A stretch of DNA of 64,000 bases from Oscillibacter valericigenes Sjm18-20. Its GTDB lineage: Bacteria > Bacillota > Clostridia > Oscillospirales > Oscillospiraceae. Position numbers and translations under genes: made by a program. Below, piece after piece: positions 43,200 to 51,232 of this stretch; position 1 is the stretch's first letter; every line of letters begins with the position of its first letter. The notes below the pieces were generated by a model, which saw only the letters and a list, made by a program, of their open reading frames with translations, made no database searches and was not told the DNA's origin. Location of the stretch: assembly GCA_000283575.1 (NCBI GenBank), contig AP012044.1:1364001-1428000 (forward strand), in the 5' to 3' direction.

Positions 43200-43622
43200 T
43201 TATTCTGAATAACAATCCTTACAAAGTCCAAATACTTCAAGATTATGTCCCATTACATGAAAATCATCTTCTTCAAGTTCCGGTATGAATTTCTCCATTG
43301 GGCAATTATCCATCGCAATAATCTTGTGACAATTCATGCAGACGGCATAGTGCTTATGTTTAAAGCGATTGAGTTCGTATACTGCCATTTCATTATTCAT
43401 TACCCTGGTTTTAATCACTACACCCTTTTTTTCAAAAAAATCCAATACCCTGTAAACGGTTGACATCCACGATGTATCTCCGCTTTTTTCCATCTTAGAG
43501 CAAATGTCCAACGCACTCAAAGGTGTATCGGAATGTTCCAGTATCGATAATACGCTTTCACGCTGTTTGGTTCTTTTTATTCCCTCAGGCCATCTATTCT
43601 GCTCCTTTTCCACTATACTCAC
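43200..43622 (-). CDS. zur: Fur-family regulator II (Zur-like)
   Basis: A 140-residue protein with a winged helix (RTKQRESVLSILEHSDTPLS ... WMSTVYRVLDFFEKKGV) and metal ligands HKHYAVCMNCHKII and LCKDC. It is preceded by a CGCAAAT-N7-ATTCGCA box (43679-43699), so it may control itself. It is 28 bases upstream of CobW III and is probably co-transcribed with it. It is a better Zur candidate than the first Fur protein because of this box, but that is inferred. Confidence 0.82.
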   Translation of the reverse strand: MSIVEKEQNRWPEGIKRTKQRESVLSILEHSDTPLSALDICSKMEKSGDTSWMSTVYRVLDFFEKKGVVIKTRVMNNEMAVYELNRFKHKHYAVCMNCHKIIAMDNCPMEKFIPELEEDDFHVMGHNLEVFGLCKDCYSE

Positions 43623-43678
43623 CTCATTCTTATTAAGAAAAGTCCATCCTGCGCTCTCTGATTTTATGTATTATGATA

Positions 43679-43699
43679 CGCAAATGCGTTCTATTCGCA
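43679..43699 (-). promoter_or_regulatory. Zur-like box before Fur-family regulator II
   Basis: CGCAAAT-N7-ATTCGCA, the same 7-7-7 form as the boxes at 45298 and 45362 flanking the znu genes. Confidence 0.65.
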
Positions 43700-43773
43700 A
43701 TTGAATTTATTACATTATAGAGTGCAGCTCACTCAAAGTCAAGTGTAACGCATCCACATGATGCCTATAGGTA

Positions 43774-44589
43774 TCATGTGCGGTAAGTGGTGTGAATGCT
43801 GGATTTTAACTTTTTTATGAGCAAGACCACAACAAGGACAGCAACGGAAACAAGGGCTGTAAACCCACCGGGCGCGACATTGAGATAATACGAAATAAAC
43901 AGTCCCAGCATAATGTCTATTACGCTAAAAATAATTGAAAATATCAGGGTAAGCTTAAAACCCTTTCCGAGCTGCAGCGCCGTGGCGACGGGGAGCGCGA
44001 TCATGGAACTGAGCACCAGCACACCAACAATCCTGATCGATACGGATATGGCGGAGGCAACCAGAACAGAAAAGACATAATTGATTGTCCGGACTTTGAC
44101 ACCGGCTACCTTGGCGGCTTCCTCGTCATAGGCGATATAGACCATCTGATGATACAAAAAGATAAGTGTCAAAACAGAAATTGCGCTGAGAATTACTACC
44201 ATGATCATATCAAACTGGGTCACGGTCAGGATGCTTCCAAACATAAACGAATCCGCATTTGCATGGAGCTTACCGGAACTGATGATGGTAATGGCGGTGC
44301 CTACGCCCAGAGCGAGGACGATGGTGAGGATCAGGTCCGTGTATTTTTTGAAATAGCTGCGTAGAAATTCGATCAACGCGCCACAGATGGACGTAAAGAT
44401 AAATGCTCCCAGTATGGGGTTTTGATTTGCCAGAAGGCCGAGCGCAATGCCAGCCAGCGAGGCGTGAGATAAGGTGTCGCCGATCATGGAGTAACGGCGG
44501 AGAACCAAAAAGATGCCAATGCAGGGACATAAAATCGAAATAAATACAGACACGAAAATTGCATTCTGCATAAAGACATAATGAAGCAT
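43774..44589 (-). CDS. znuB: Zinc ABC transporter permease
   Basis: A 271-residue ABC-3 family permease with about eight membrane segments. It opens MQNAIFVSVFISILCPCIGI, and LRRYSMIGDTLSHASLAGIALG is the typical first cytoplasmic loop motif of ZnuB/TroC proteins. VRTINYVFSVLVASAIS follows later. It lies 6 bases after the ATPase gene in the same minus-strand operon, divergent from znuA. Confidence 0.9.
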   Translation of the reverse strand: MLHYVFMQNAIFVSVFISILCPCIGIFLVLRRYSMIGDTLSHASLAGIALGLLANQNPILGAFIFTSICGALIEFLRSYFKKYTDLILTIVLALGVGTAITIISSGKLHANADSFMFGSILTVTQFDMIMVVILSAISVLTLIFLYHQMVYIAYDEEAAKVAGVKVRTINYVFSVLVASAISVSIRIVGVLVLSSMIALPVATALQLGKGFKLTLIFSIIFSVIDIMLGLFISYYLNVAPGGFTALVSVAVLVVVLLIKKLKSSIHTTYRT

Positions 44590-44595
44590 GGTCCT

Positions 44596-45258
44596 TTACC
44601 TTCCCTTATTTTTCAAAAATTCGTCTGCGTATTGCTGAGGCGAGCAGAGATGGCCACTTCCGCCCGTCAGGTGGTAAATCAGCGTCGAGTTTGAGATTGC
44701 AGCATCCAAATTGTGCTCAACGGAAATAATGGTGATGCTGCTTTCATCGTTTATTTTCTTTAAGAAACTGTATATCTCTTTTTGGCTGCCCACATCGACG
44801 CCCGTTGAGGGCTCGTCAAGAATCAGTAAATCCGGATTTCCCATGAGCGCTCGGGCAATCAATATTTTCTGGCTTTGCCCCCCCGAGAGGGTGCCCATCA
44901 AGGCACCCGCAAATTTGGACATTCCAACCTGCTCCAGATTTTTTGCAATCACGCTTTTATCTTTGATCCTTGAAATCTTTCGGTAGGAATTCAGAGCCTC
45001 ATACACCGTAATGGGGAAATTGGAGTTGGAGAAATCATTTTTCTGTGGGACATAGCCAATTCTTTTTGCTTTTAATTCAATGGTTCCTCTTGTGGGTTTT
45101 ATAAACTTCAGTATCAGCCGCATCAGTGTGCTTTTCCCGCTGCCGTTTTCGCCTACGACCGAAACATACTCGCCATCCCGTATCTCCAGATTGATCCCGT
45201 CCAGCACATACGGAGGCGAGCCTGTATAAGAAAAAGATAAATTTTCTGCCTTAATCAT
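44596..45258 (-). CDS. znuC: Zinc ABC transporter ATPase
   Basis: The start at 45258 (MIKAENLSFSY) follows AGGAAGG with a 9-base spacer. The 220-residue product has Walker A GENGSGKST, signature TLSGGQSQK, Walker B LLILDEPSTG and a switch His (VEHN). It is full length for ZnuC. It pairs with the permease downstream and with the binding protein ZnuA, which is divergently transcribed from the same intergenic region. Confidence 0.9.
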   Translation of the reverse strand: MIKAENLSFSYTGSPPYVLDGINLEIRDGEYVSVVGENGSGKSTLMRLILKFIKPTRGTIELKAKRIGYVPQKNDFSNSNFPITVYEALNSYRKISRIKDKSVIAKNLEQVGMSKFAGALMGTLSGGQSQKILIARALMGNPDLLILDEPSTGVDVGSQKEIYSFLKKINDESSITIISVEHNLDAAISNSTLIYHLTGGSGHLCSPQQYADEFLKNKGR

Positions 45259-45297
45259 GAGCAACATCCTTCCTGACTGCGGATTATAAAATTTAGA

Positions 45298-45382
45298 TGC
45301 AAATGCATTTTATTCGCACTTGACAAATATAACCACGCAGAGTTATCATTGCTATTATAAATGCGAATGGTAATCATTTGCA
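45298..45382. promoter_or_regulatory. Two Zur-like boxes in the znuCB-znuA divergent region
   Basis: Box 1 (45298-45318) is TGCAAAT-N7-ATTCGCA. Box 2 (45362-45382) is TGCGAAT-N7-ATTTGCA, the same site inverted. A TTGACA (45320) is adjacent to box 1; no well-placed -10 could be fixed. Two boxes allow separate zinc control of each direction. Confidence 0.7.
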
Positions 45383-45411
45383 AGTAAAATTTTTGGAGGT
45401 TGATTCACGTG

Positions 45412-46368
45412 ATGAAAAAATGGACTGTCATGCTGTTATCACTGCTTACCATTGTAAGCCTTGCAGCGTGTGGCAGTAATAATCCGGCAAGTACATCGGC
45501 AGGTACCGGCACGTCTGCAGGAAGCAGCGATCAAACGAGCACGCAGGAAACCAGCAAGCTTCAGGTGTCCGTAACGTTTGACGCCATGAAAGAGTTCGTC
45601 GAGGCTGTCGGACAGGATAAAGTCGAGATTTCCACGATTATACCCGACGGAACAGAGCCTCATGATTTTGAGCCCAAGGCACAAGATCTTGTTGGGCTTA
45701 GCACGGCTAAGGTTTTTGTGTATAACGGACTTGGCATGGAAGCATGGGTAGATAAGGCGGTCAATGCCGCCAATAATGCCGAACTGGTCACAGTGGAAGC
45801 GTCCAAGGGTGCTGATGCAATTGAAAACACGGACCCTGGAGAAATTGAAGAACACGGACAATATGATCCCCACCTGTGGATCAGCTTAAAGGGTGCTGAA
45901 CTGGAAGCAAAAAATATTAAGGACGGGCTTATTCAGGCGGACCCGGCTAACAAAGACTTTTACCAAACCAACTGTGATGATTTTGTTGCTCAGCTAGAAA
46001 GCTTGTACAATGAATATAATAAAAAATTCCAGTCGGTAGATAAAAAGAGCTTTGTGACGGGACATGCCGCTTTTGGCTATCTCTGCCGTGATTTTGGTCT
46101 GAAGCAAAACAGCGTGGAAGACGTTTTTGCCGAAGGCGAACCCACCGCGCAACAGCTCAGTGAGCTTGTTGAATATTGCAGAGCAAACAATGTAGCGATC
46201 ATTTTTGCTGAAGAAATGGCAAGCCCGGACGTTTCGCAGACGCTGGCCAAGGAAGTCGGTGCAGAGGTGGAAACCATCTACACAATTGAGAGCGCCGAGG
46301 ACGGTATGACATATCTGGAACGGATGCAAAGCAACCTGGCCAAAATTTATGAAAGTTTGACAAAGTAA
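45412..46368 (+). CDS. znuA: Zinc ABC transporter substrate-binding lipoprotein
   Basis: The start at 45412 (MKKWTVMLLSLLTIVSLAAC) follows TGGAGG. The lipobox is LAAC. The 318-residue product has the family pattern: IIPDGTEPHDFEPKAQD with the first His, HGQYDPHLWIS with the second, TGHAAFGYL with the third and FAEEMASPDVS near the end. The His-rich loop of many ZnuA proteins is absent. It is divergent from znuCB and probably co-transcribed with the second zinc-ribbon gene. Confidence 0.92.
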   Translation: MKKWTVMLLSLLTIVSLAACGSNNPASTSAGTGTSAGSSDQTSTQETSKLQVSVTFDAMKEFVEAVGQDKVEISTIIPDGTEPHDFEPKAQDLVGLSTAKVFVYNGLGMEAWVDKAVNAANNAELVTVEASKGADAIENTDPGEIEEHGQYDPHLWISLKGAELEAKNIKDGLIQADPANKDFYQTNCDDFVAQLESLYNEYNKKFQSVDKKSFVTGHAAFGYLCRDFGLKQNSVEDVFAEGEPTAQQLSELVEYCRANNVAIIFAEEMASPDVSQTLAKEVGAEVETIYTIESAEDGMTYLERMQSNLAKIYESLTK

Positions 46369-46418
46369 ATATAGTTCGTTTAACTAAATATGTCATGTTT
46401 AAGGGGTTGCTGAATTTT

Positions 46419-46703
46419 ATGTATGAGGACAAAGTCTTGATCTGCAAAGAGTGCGGAAAGGAATTTATCTGGACGGCGGGCGAACAGGAGTTTTATGCAG
46501 CACGGGGATTCCAGAATGAACCGCAAAGATGCAAAGAATGCCGAGAAGCTAGGAAACAAGCCGGAAGAGGTCCGCGCGTTATGTATGATGCTGTTTGCGC
46601 GAATTGTGGAAGGCCATGCAAGGTCCCATTCCAGCCTACAGAAGGTCGCCCTGTGTATTGCAGCGAATGCTTTGCGAAAATGAAAGAAACTGCAAATAGT
46701 TAA
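46419..46703 (+). CDS. Double zinc-ribbon protein, copy 2
   Basis: The start at 46419 matches the start of the paralogue at 37209. A 94-residue protein with the same CKECGKEFIWTAGEQEFYA start and the CxxC-x17-CxxC tail (CANC ... CSEC). It follows znuA by 50 bases with no terminator between, so it is likely in the znuA transcript. Two copies flanking the zinc island suggest dosage or recent duplication. Confidence 0.8.
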   Translation: MYEDKVLICKECGKEFIWTAGEQEFYAARGFQNEPQRCKECREARKQAGRGPRVMYDAVCANCGRPCKVPFQPTEGRPVYCSECFAKMKETANS

Positions 46704-46780
46704 GCAAATAAGTGAGAAAAGCCAAAGTGCCTAACGTGCTCAAGTAAGCGTTGCGCTAGCGGTTTTCAGCTTGTCGAAGA

Positions 46781-46804
46781 AGCCCAGCTTTGGCTGGGCT
46801 TTTT
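46781..46804 (+). terminator. Terminator after the znuA/zinc-ribbon unit
   Basis: AGCCCAGC (46781-46788), loop TTTG, GCTGGGCT (46793-46800) and then TTTT. Confidence 0.8.
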
Positions 46805-46842
46805 CGTTTTCATTTGGTAAAATAGGGGTTAGGTGATGCGGG

Positions 46843-46960
46843 ATGTTGCGACGTGGAAAATTAGATCACGGTGTGCTGGAAATGGTGGGTACAGAAAGTC
46901 TGGTGCCGCACAATCATCTGCTGCGGAAGATCGACGCAACGGTGAAATCGAGGTCGAGAG
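46843..46960 (+). pseudogene. Possible IS1182-type transposase N-terminal fragment
   Basis: The plus frame reads MLRRGKLDHGVLEMVGTESL and VPHNHLLRKIDATVKS. The LVPHNHLLRKID stretch is the start pattern of IS1182/DDE transposases. It ends after about 40 residues, so only a scrap remains. The rest of 46961-47320 shows no gene apart from a 39-codon open frame at 47079. Confidence 0.45.
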
Positions 46961-47040
46961 CTTTGTATTCAAGCATAACGACGGCTTTACAGATACGCGG
47001 AATCGTCGTAGGCATTCTTTTTCTCGCCAGTGAGATATAA

Positions 47041-47358
47041 ATGTCATATGCCATAAATAAGGTGGCAGGGGGGTAACTATGCCAAATATAGATGATACGG
47101 GTTTTCACAGATGTGGTATCAGGGTAGCTGAGGCTATGGCCGATACCGCAGTGCAAGCCACGTTAAAAAAAGAGCTTTTGTTGTTTCGTTGCCGATAGCG
47201 ACAAAGACGCTCTGACGGTGCAGAAAGTAGCTCTTGAACAGCGTTTCGCCTGCGTAGAGAAGCGTTTGCATAGAGGTTTGTTTACGGACTGACTGGTAGA
47301 CGATCCGGCTTGTACAAGCGAATACGGCATATGTCAACAGCAAAATTGACATATGCCG
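47041..47358. promoter_or_regulatory. CATATG-type operator cluster upstream of the molybdate operon
   Basis: A 13-bp inverted repeat CGGCATATGTCAA-N8-TTGACATATGCCG (47325-47358) and a single related site TGTCATATGCCATAA (47043-47057). The left arm, read on the minus strand, gives TTGACA-17-TACAAG, a promoter facing left. The same motif lies before the NifU operon and near the ferredoxin. Confidence 0.55.
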
Positions 47359-47558
47359 CAAGTAAAAGAATGCGATAAAGTAAGTCCTATTCCTTAGTAC
47401 CACATCGACGGTACCATGACCAGCACTATGCAGATCGCGGCTGCGCTGGTGCTGATATAGGATTTGAGCATAAAAAAAGCGGAACGCTGATCGGTGCGCT
47501 TTTCGCTTCCGTAAGATGCCACAGTTTAAATTAGTCCATAATATAAATTTCGTTATAC

Positions 47559-47587
47559 TTGACCGAGAATATCGACTGTGCTATTGT
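47559..47587 (+). promoter_or_regulatory. Promoter of the modABC operon
   Basis: TTGACC (47559-47564), 17 bases, TATTGT (47582-47587), 44 bases before the modA start. I saw no Moco riboswitch in the short leader. Confidence 0.5.
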
Positions 47588-47630
47588 TACATCAGCAGCC
47601 TACAAGTCAATTCATAAGGGGGAGAAACAG

Positions 47631-48464
47631 ATGAAAAAGATCTTAGTAACGGTTCTTGCGTTCTCAATGGCACTTGCGCTTGCTGCCTGCGGTGGACAGG
47701 GACAGGATTCCTCCGGCAGCGTCTCCGGCAATGCTGCCACCTCTGCGGCATCCGGAGAAGCAGCAGTCTCCACATTGGGGACACCGGATCTCAACGGTCA
47801 GTCGCTTTTGATTTACTGCGGCGCGGGAATGCAGCAGCCCTTCCAGGAAATTGCAGACGCATTTCAGAAGGAAACCGGCTGTCAAATGAATGTTACTTAC
47901 GCAAACGCGGCGCAGATTCAAACACAGATCACAGAATCCAAGGAGGGCGACTTCTTTATTGCCGGTTCCGCAGAAGAGGTAAAGCCCGTCAAAGACGATG
48001 TATCCAACAGTGTGGATCTTGTAAAGCATATTCCCGTTCTGGCAGTTGCCAAGGGAAACCCAAAAGGAGTTACTGGCATTGCGGATCTGGGCAAAAGCGA
48101 TATTGTGACCGTGATTGGAGATCCGGAGTCCACACCGATTGGAAAGATTGCAAAAAAAGCATTTTCTGATTTTGGTGTCTCCGATAGCGTAACGCTTGGC
48201 GCCACAACGACCACGGCTCCCCAGCTGGCAACGGTTGTTGGGCTGGGAGAGGCAGATGCGGCTATCATCTGGAAGGAGAACTGCAATGCCGACGGCGTGG
48301 AAATCTGTGAGACGAAGGACTTGGACAGCTATGTAAAAACGGTTCCAGCGGCAAGGCTCACTTTTTCCACTAGCAGCGCGGCTGCGGACGCATTTAGCAC
48401 GTTTCTCAGTTCAGATGCGGCCAACCAGATATGGTCTGCCTACGGCTATGAATTGGCGGAATGA
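47631..48464 (+). CDS. modA: Molybdate/tungstate-type ABC transporter binding lipoprotein
   Basis: The start at 47631 (MKKILVTVLAFSMALALAAC) follows AGGGGGAG. The 277-residue product has lipobox LAAC, then LLIYCGAGMQQPFQEIADAF, GDFFIAGSAEEVKPV, VIGDPESTPIGKIAKK and a C-terminal TFSTSSAAADAFSTF. It belongs to the ModA/WtpA-like oxyanion-binding family. Molybdate, tungstate or another anion cannot be told apart here. The permease start overlaps its stop (ATGA). Confidence 0.85.
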   Translation: MKKILVTVLAFSMALALAACGGQGQDSSGSVSGNAATSAASGEAAVSTLGTPDLNGQSLLIYCGAGMQQPFQEIADAFQKETGCQMNVTYANAAQIQTQITESKEGDFFIAGSAEEVKPVKDDVSNSVDLVKHIPVLAVAKGNPKGVTGIADLGKSDIVTVIGDPESTPIGKIAKKAFSDFGVSDSVTLGATTTTAPQLATVVGLGEADAAIIWKENCNADGVEICETKDLDSYVKTVPAARLTFSTSSAAADAFSTFLSSDAANQIWSAYGYELAE

Positions 48465-49267
48465 AACGGCGAGAACATAACATCTTCCAATCCGCCTGTA
48501 TGCTTCTCACACTTCTGACGATTCTTTTTATCGGGGGAAATATTGCCGTAATCGCATTCCGGGGGATACGCAGTCTCCCGGAATGCCTGCATCAGTCTGA
48601 GACGTTGTTTGCGATATATTTGAGCATCAAAAGCGCGTGCATATCCAGCATACTTTGTTTCCTGCTGTCGATTGCGGTTTCCTATGTCTTGACCAAGACC
48701 AGATTGTTCTGCCGGGAAGTCATTGAGATTCTTCTGGAACTGACGATGTCATTGCCCAATATTGTATTGGGGCTGAGCATGCTGATTCTATTTTCATCAC
48801 CTTTGGGAAAGGCTTTGAAGAGTGCGGGCTTTCCGGTAGTCTTCAACAGCAGTGGTGTTGTCCTGGCGCAATTGGTTGTCAATCTGCCGTTCGCTGTAAA
48901 GCTGACATCAACAGCCTTTCGCGGGGTCGATCAAAAGTTGGAGCGGGTGGCCGGGTTACTTGGGGCTACACAGGGAAAATGCTTTCTTACCATCCTTCTG
49001 CCTCTGTGTAAAAACGGCCTGATCAGTGCGTTTATTCTGGTATGGTCGAGAGCCTTGGGGGAATTTGGGGCGACACTGATGCTGGTGGGCGTCACTCGCA
49101 TGAAAACAGAGACGCTGCCTGCCAGCATTTATCTGGATGTCAGCACCAACAATCTGGGCGGCGCGCTGGCCAGCGCATTCATTTTACTGCTTATTTCCGC
49201 CGTCTCGCTTGGAATCGCAAACCACCTCGCCAGAGCGAACAGGAAGCTGAGTCGATATGAATCATAA
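48461..49267 (+). CDS. modB: Molybdate/tungstate ABC transporter permease
   Basis: A 268-residue permease with about six membrane segments. The ABC-coupling EAA motif region is FRGVDQKLERVAGLLGATQG and the late motif is SRALGEFGATLMLVG, which is typical of ModB/CysT-type permeases. It overlaps modA by 4 bases and modC by 11 bases, so the operon is translationally coupled. Confidence 0.9.
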   Translation: MKRREHNIFQSACMLLTLLTILFIGGNIAVIAFRGIRSLPECLHQSETLFAIYLSIKSACISSILCFLLSIAVSYVLTKTRLFCREVIEILLELTMSLPNIVLGLSMLILFSSPLGKALKSAGFPVVFNSSGVVLAQLVVNLPFAVKLTSTAFRGVDQKLERVAGLLGATQGKCFLTILLPLCKNGLISAFILVWSRALGEFGATLMLVGVTRMKTETLPASIYLDVSTNNLGGALASAFILLLISAVSLGIANHLARANRKLSRYES

Positions 49268-50024
49268 TTCGGACTGCCTTTTGGAAATACAGGATCTTTC
49301 GGTCAGACGCGGCAACTTTTCATTGGAGCACATCAATTTCTCGCTTCAGAAAAACGAGATCTTTTCCGTGATTGGAAAAACCGGTTCCGGGAAAACATTA
49401 CTTTTGGAAGCGGTTGCTGGATTCTATCAGCCGGATCAGGGAAAAGTCCTTTACGGGGGAATCCCGATGTGTGAGATTCCGGCCTTCCGGCGGCACATTG
49501 GGTACCTTTATCAGGATTATAGTCTGTTCCCGCACATGACGGCATTTTCCAACATTGCTTACGGACCCAAAATTCAGGGAGTCCCAAAGGCGGAAATACA
49601 GGCCAGGGTGAAGGAGATCGCGGCGCAGTTTGAGATCGGGCATATTCTCGATCAGTATCCCGGAACACTCAGCGGCGGAGAGCAGCAGCGTGTTGCTTTG
49701 GCACGCGCGCTGATCATGCGGCCATCTTTGCTGCTGCTGGACGAACCATTTTCCGCACTGGACCCGGTCACAAAACGCAACATGTATGATATGATCCAAA
49801 AAATTCGGGAAGATTTTTGCTGCTCTCTCATTTTTGTGACGCATGATTTTGCCGAAGCTGAGCGTCTGGCGGATCGAATTGGCGTGTTGATTGATGGACG
49901 CCTTTGTGGTATTGTAAAAAGCAATGAATTATACAGTGCCGAATGGGATCAGGCAGTTCAGAATTTTCTCGGAATTTCAGAACAAAATCGGAGGGATTGC
50001 CGTGACGAGGGAAGAACTTTATGA
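49257..50024 (+). CDS. modC: Molybdate/tungstate ABC transporter ATPase
   Basis: A 255-residue ATPase with Walker A GKTGSGKTLL, signature TLSGGEQQRVALARAL, Walker B LLLLDEPFSALD and switch VTHDF. It lacks the long C-terminal regulatory domain of E. coli ModC, as usual in Firmicutes. Its end overlaps the DUF364 gene by 23 bases. Confidence 0.9.
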   Translation: MNHNSDCLLEIQDLSVRRGNFSLEHINFSLQKNEIFSVIGKTGSGKTLLLEAVAGFYQPDQGKVLYGGIPMCEIPAFRRHIGYLYQDYSLFPHMTAFSNIAYGPKIQGVPKAEIQARVKEIAAQFEIGHILDQYPGTLSGGEQQRVALARALIMRPSLLLLDEPFSALDPVTKRNMYDMIQKIREDFCCSLIFVTHDFAEAERLADRIGVLIDGRLCGIVKSNELYSAEWDQAVQNFLGISEQNRRDCRDEGRTL

Positions 50025-50760
50025 AACACTGAAACTAAGATTTTCACAGGTCCTCAAACAGTATCATATTGAAGACGACGCCGTAACCGTGTCCTGCCGT
50101 GCTTTGACGCCGCAAGAGGCAATTGGAGAAACGGTGCGGAAGGACTTCCCGATTATTACCGGAAAGGATGTCATGATTGAAGCAAAGTACCGCGGCTGCC
50201 GAGGCCAGGCTTTTACAGACTCTCCGACCGCATTCAGCGGAACGCTTGCTGAGATTTTGCAAATGGAAATTGCCCACAACTCTCACAACTGCGGAATTTT
50301 TATTGCAACCTTGAATGCAGTGATGAACTCCGTGGGACTGTGCAGCGGGACCGTGCACTGCCGGACGGACGGACCGGAACAATGCGCGGTGGACATGCTG
50401 GCGTTTCTTCGGGAAAATTATCCGCACGTCAGGCGGATTGCGCTGATCGGCTATCAGCCCTCTCTTCTTGAAATGCTGTCCGGCAGCGAATACGAGGTCC
50501 GGGTACTTGATCTGAATCCGGGGAATATCGGGCAGCAACGATATGGGGTTGAGGTGGAGGATGGAACCCACAAGAAAGACGAGATTATTCATTCTTTCGC
50601 AGACCTGATTCTCTGTACTGGAAGCACGTTGTGTAACGGGACGATCGTTGATTATATGGGCCTGCCTGTGGAGGTACTGTTCTTCGGTATCACGATCGCC
50701 GGCAGTGCCGGTTTACTTGGGCTAAAGCGGGTCTGCTTTGCCGAAAAATACGAGAAATAA
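50002..50760 (+). CDS. DUF364/DUF4213 putative heavy-metal-chelation protein
   Basis: The start is a GTG at 50002 after GGAGGG; the longer frame from 49924 runs inside modC. The 252-residue protein has an N-terminal DUF4213-like part (YRGCRGQAFTDSPTAFSGTL) and a C-terminal DUF364 Rossmann-like part (IALIGYQPSLLEML, ILCTGSTLCNGTIVDYM). These proteins often sit with molybdate/tungstate transporters, and chelation or pterin-linked roles are proposed but unproven. It is the last gene of the mod operon. Confidence 0.8.
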   Translation: MTREELYETLKLRFSQVLKQYHIEDDAVTVSCRALTPQEAIGETVRKDFPIITGKDVMIEAKYRGCRGQAFTDSPTAFSGTLAEILQMEIAHNSHNCGIFIATLNAVMNSVGLCSGTVHCRTDGPEQCAVDMLAFLRENYPHVRRIALIGYQPSLLEMLSGSEYEVRVLDLNPGNIGQQRYGVEVEDGTHKKDEIIHSFADLILCTGSTLCNGTIVDYMGLPVEVLFFGITIAGSAGLLGLKRVCFAEKYEK

Positions 50761-50777
50761 ATCACAGGCGTGATTTA

Positions 50778-51068
50778 AAATGTATGGAATAGGATGTTCT
50801 TGCTTTGGATAGGCATCTCGTTTTAGATGACGAGATTATGCTGGTACTATAATGCAGGCGGAAGCAGATCACAGCTAAGCCGTTTAGAAAGAGGTTGGCC
50901 GCTGCTGGAAGAACTCGGCAGCGGGAAGCTTTTCGATGGCATCCGGAAGTGAGAAATAACTGGAACAAGAAGTATGGAGACCGTTGTACCAAACTCGTCT
51001 TTATAGGGCGGAACATGGACAAAGATACAATTTTTGAAAAGTTGAATTCTTGCCTGGAAATTGAGTAG
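50778..51068 (+). pseudogene. CobW C-terminal remnant
   Basis: The plus frame from 50877 reads KPFRKRLAAAGRTRQREAF then WNKKYGDRCTKLVFIGRNMD and LNSCLEIE with a stop. It aligns along its whole length with the C-terminus of CobW GTPase I (QPFGKWLVAAGS ... WDKKYGDRYIKLVFIGQSMD). Just upstream, MYGIGCSC resembles its EYGIG motif. The N-terminal GTPase domain is gone. Bases 51069-51232 show nothing more. Confidence 0.75.
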
Positions 51069-51232
51069 CATTTTCTAAACGTTCAAGAGTAACCCCCTGT
51101 CAAACTGATAGGGGAAAGTGAACTCAATGCGGAGCTCAAAACAGACGGGTTGTATCCATTGATTCTAAGTTTGTTCATTTTTAATCTATTACAATGCAGT
51201 GGCACACATATCGTTCATTTTTTCAAAGTTGT

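Noticed and set aside
47134-47403. Minus-strand frame of 89 codons upstream of modA
   Set aside because: Hydrophobic and Arg-rich with no start signal; the region overlaps operator-like repeats and probably holds decayed DNA.
47365-47631. Moco/tungsten-cofactor riboswitch before modA
   Set aside because: The leader after the promoter is only about 40 bases and no extended structure was seen.
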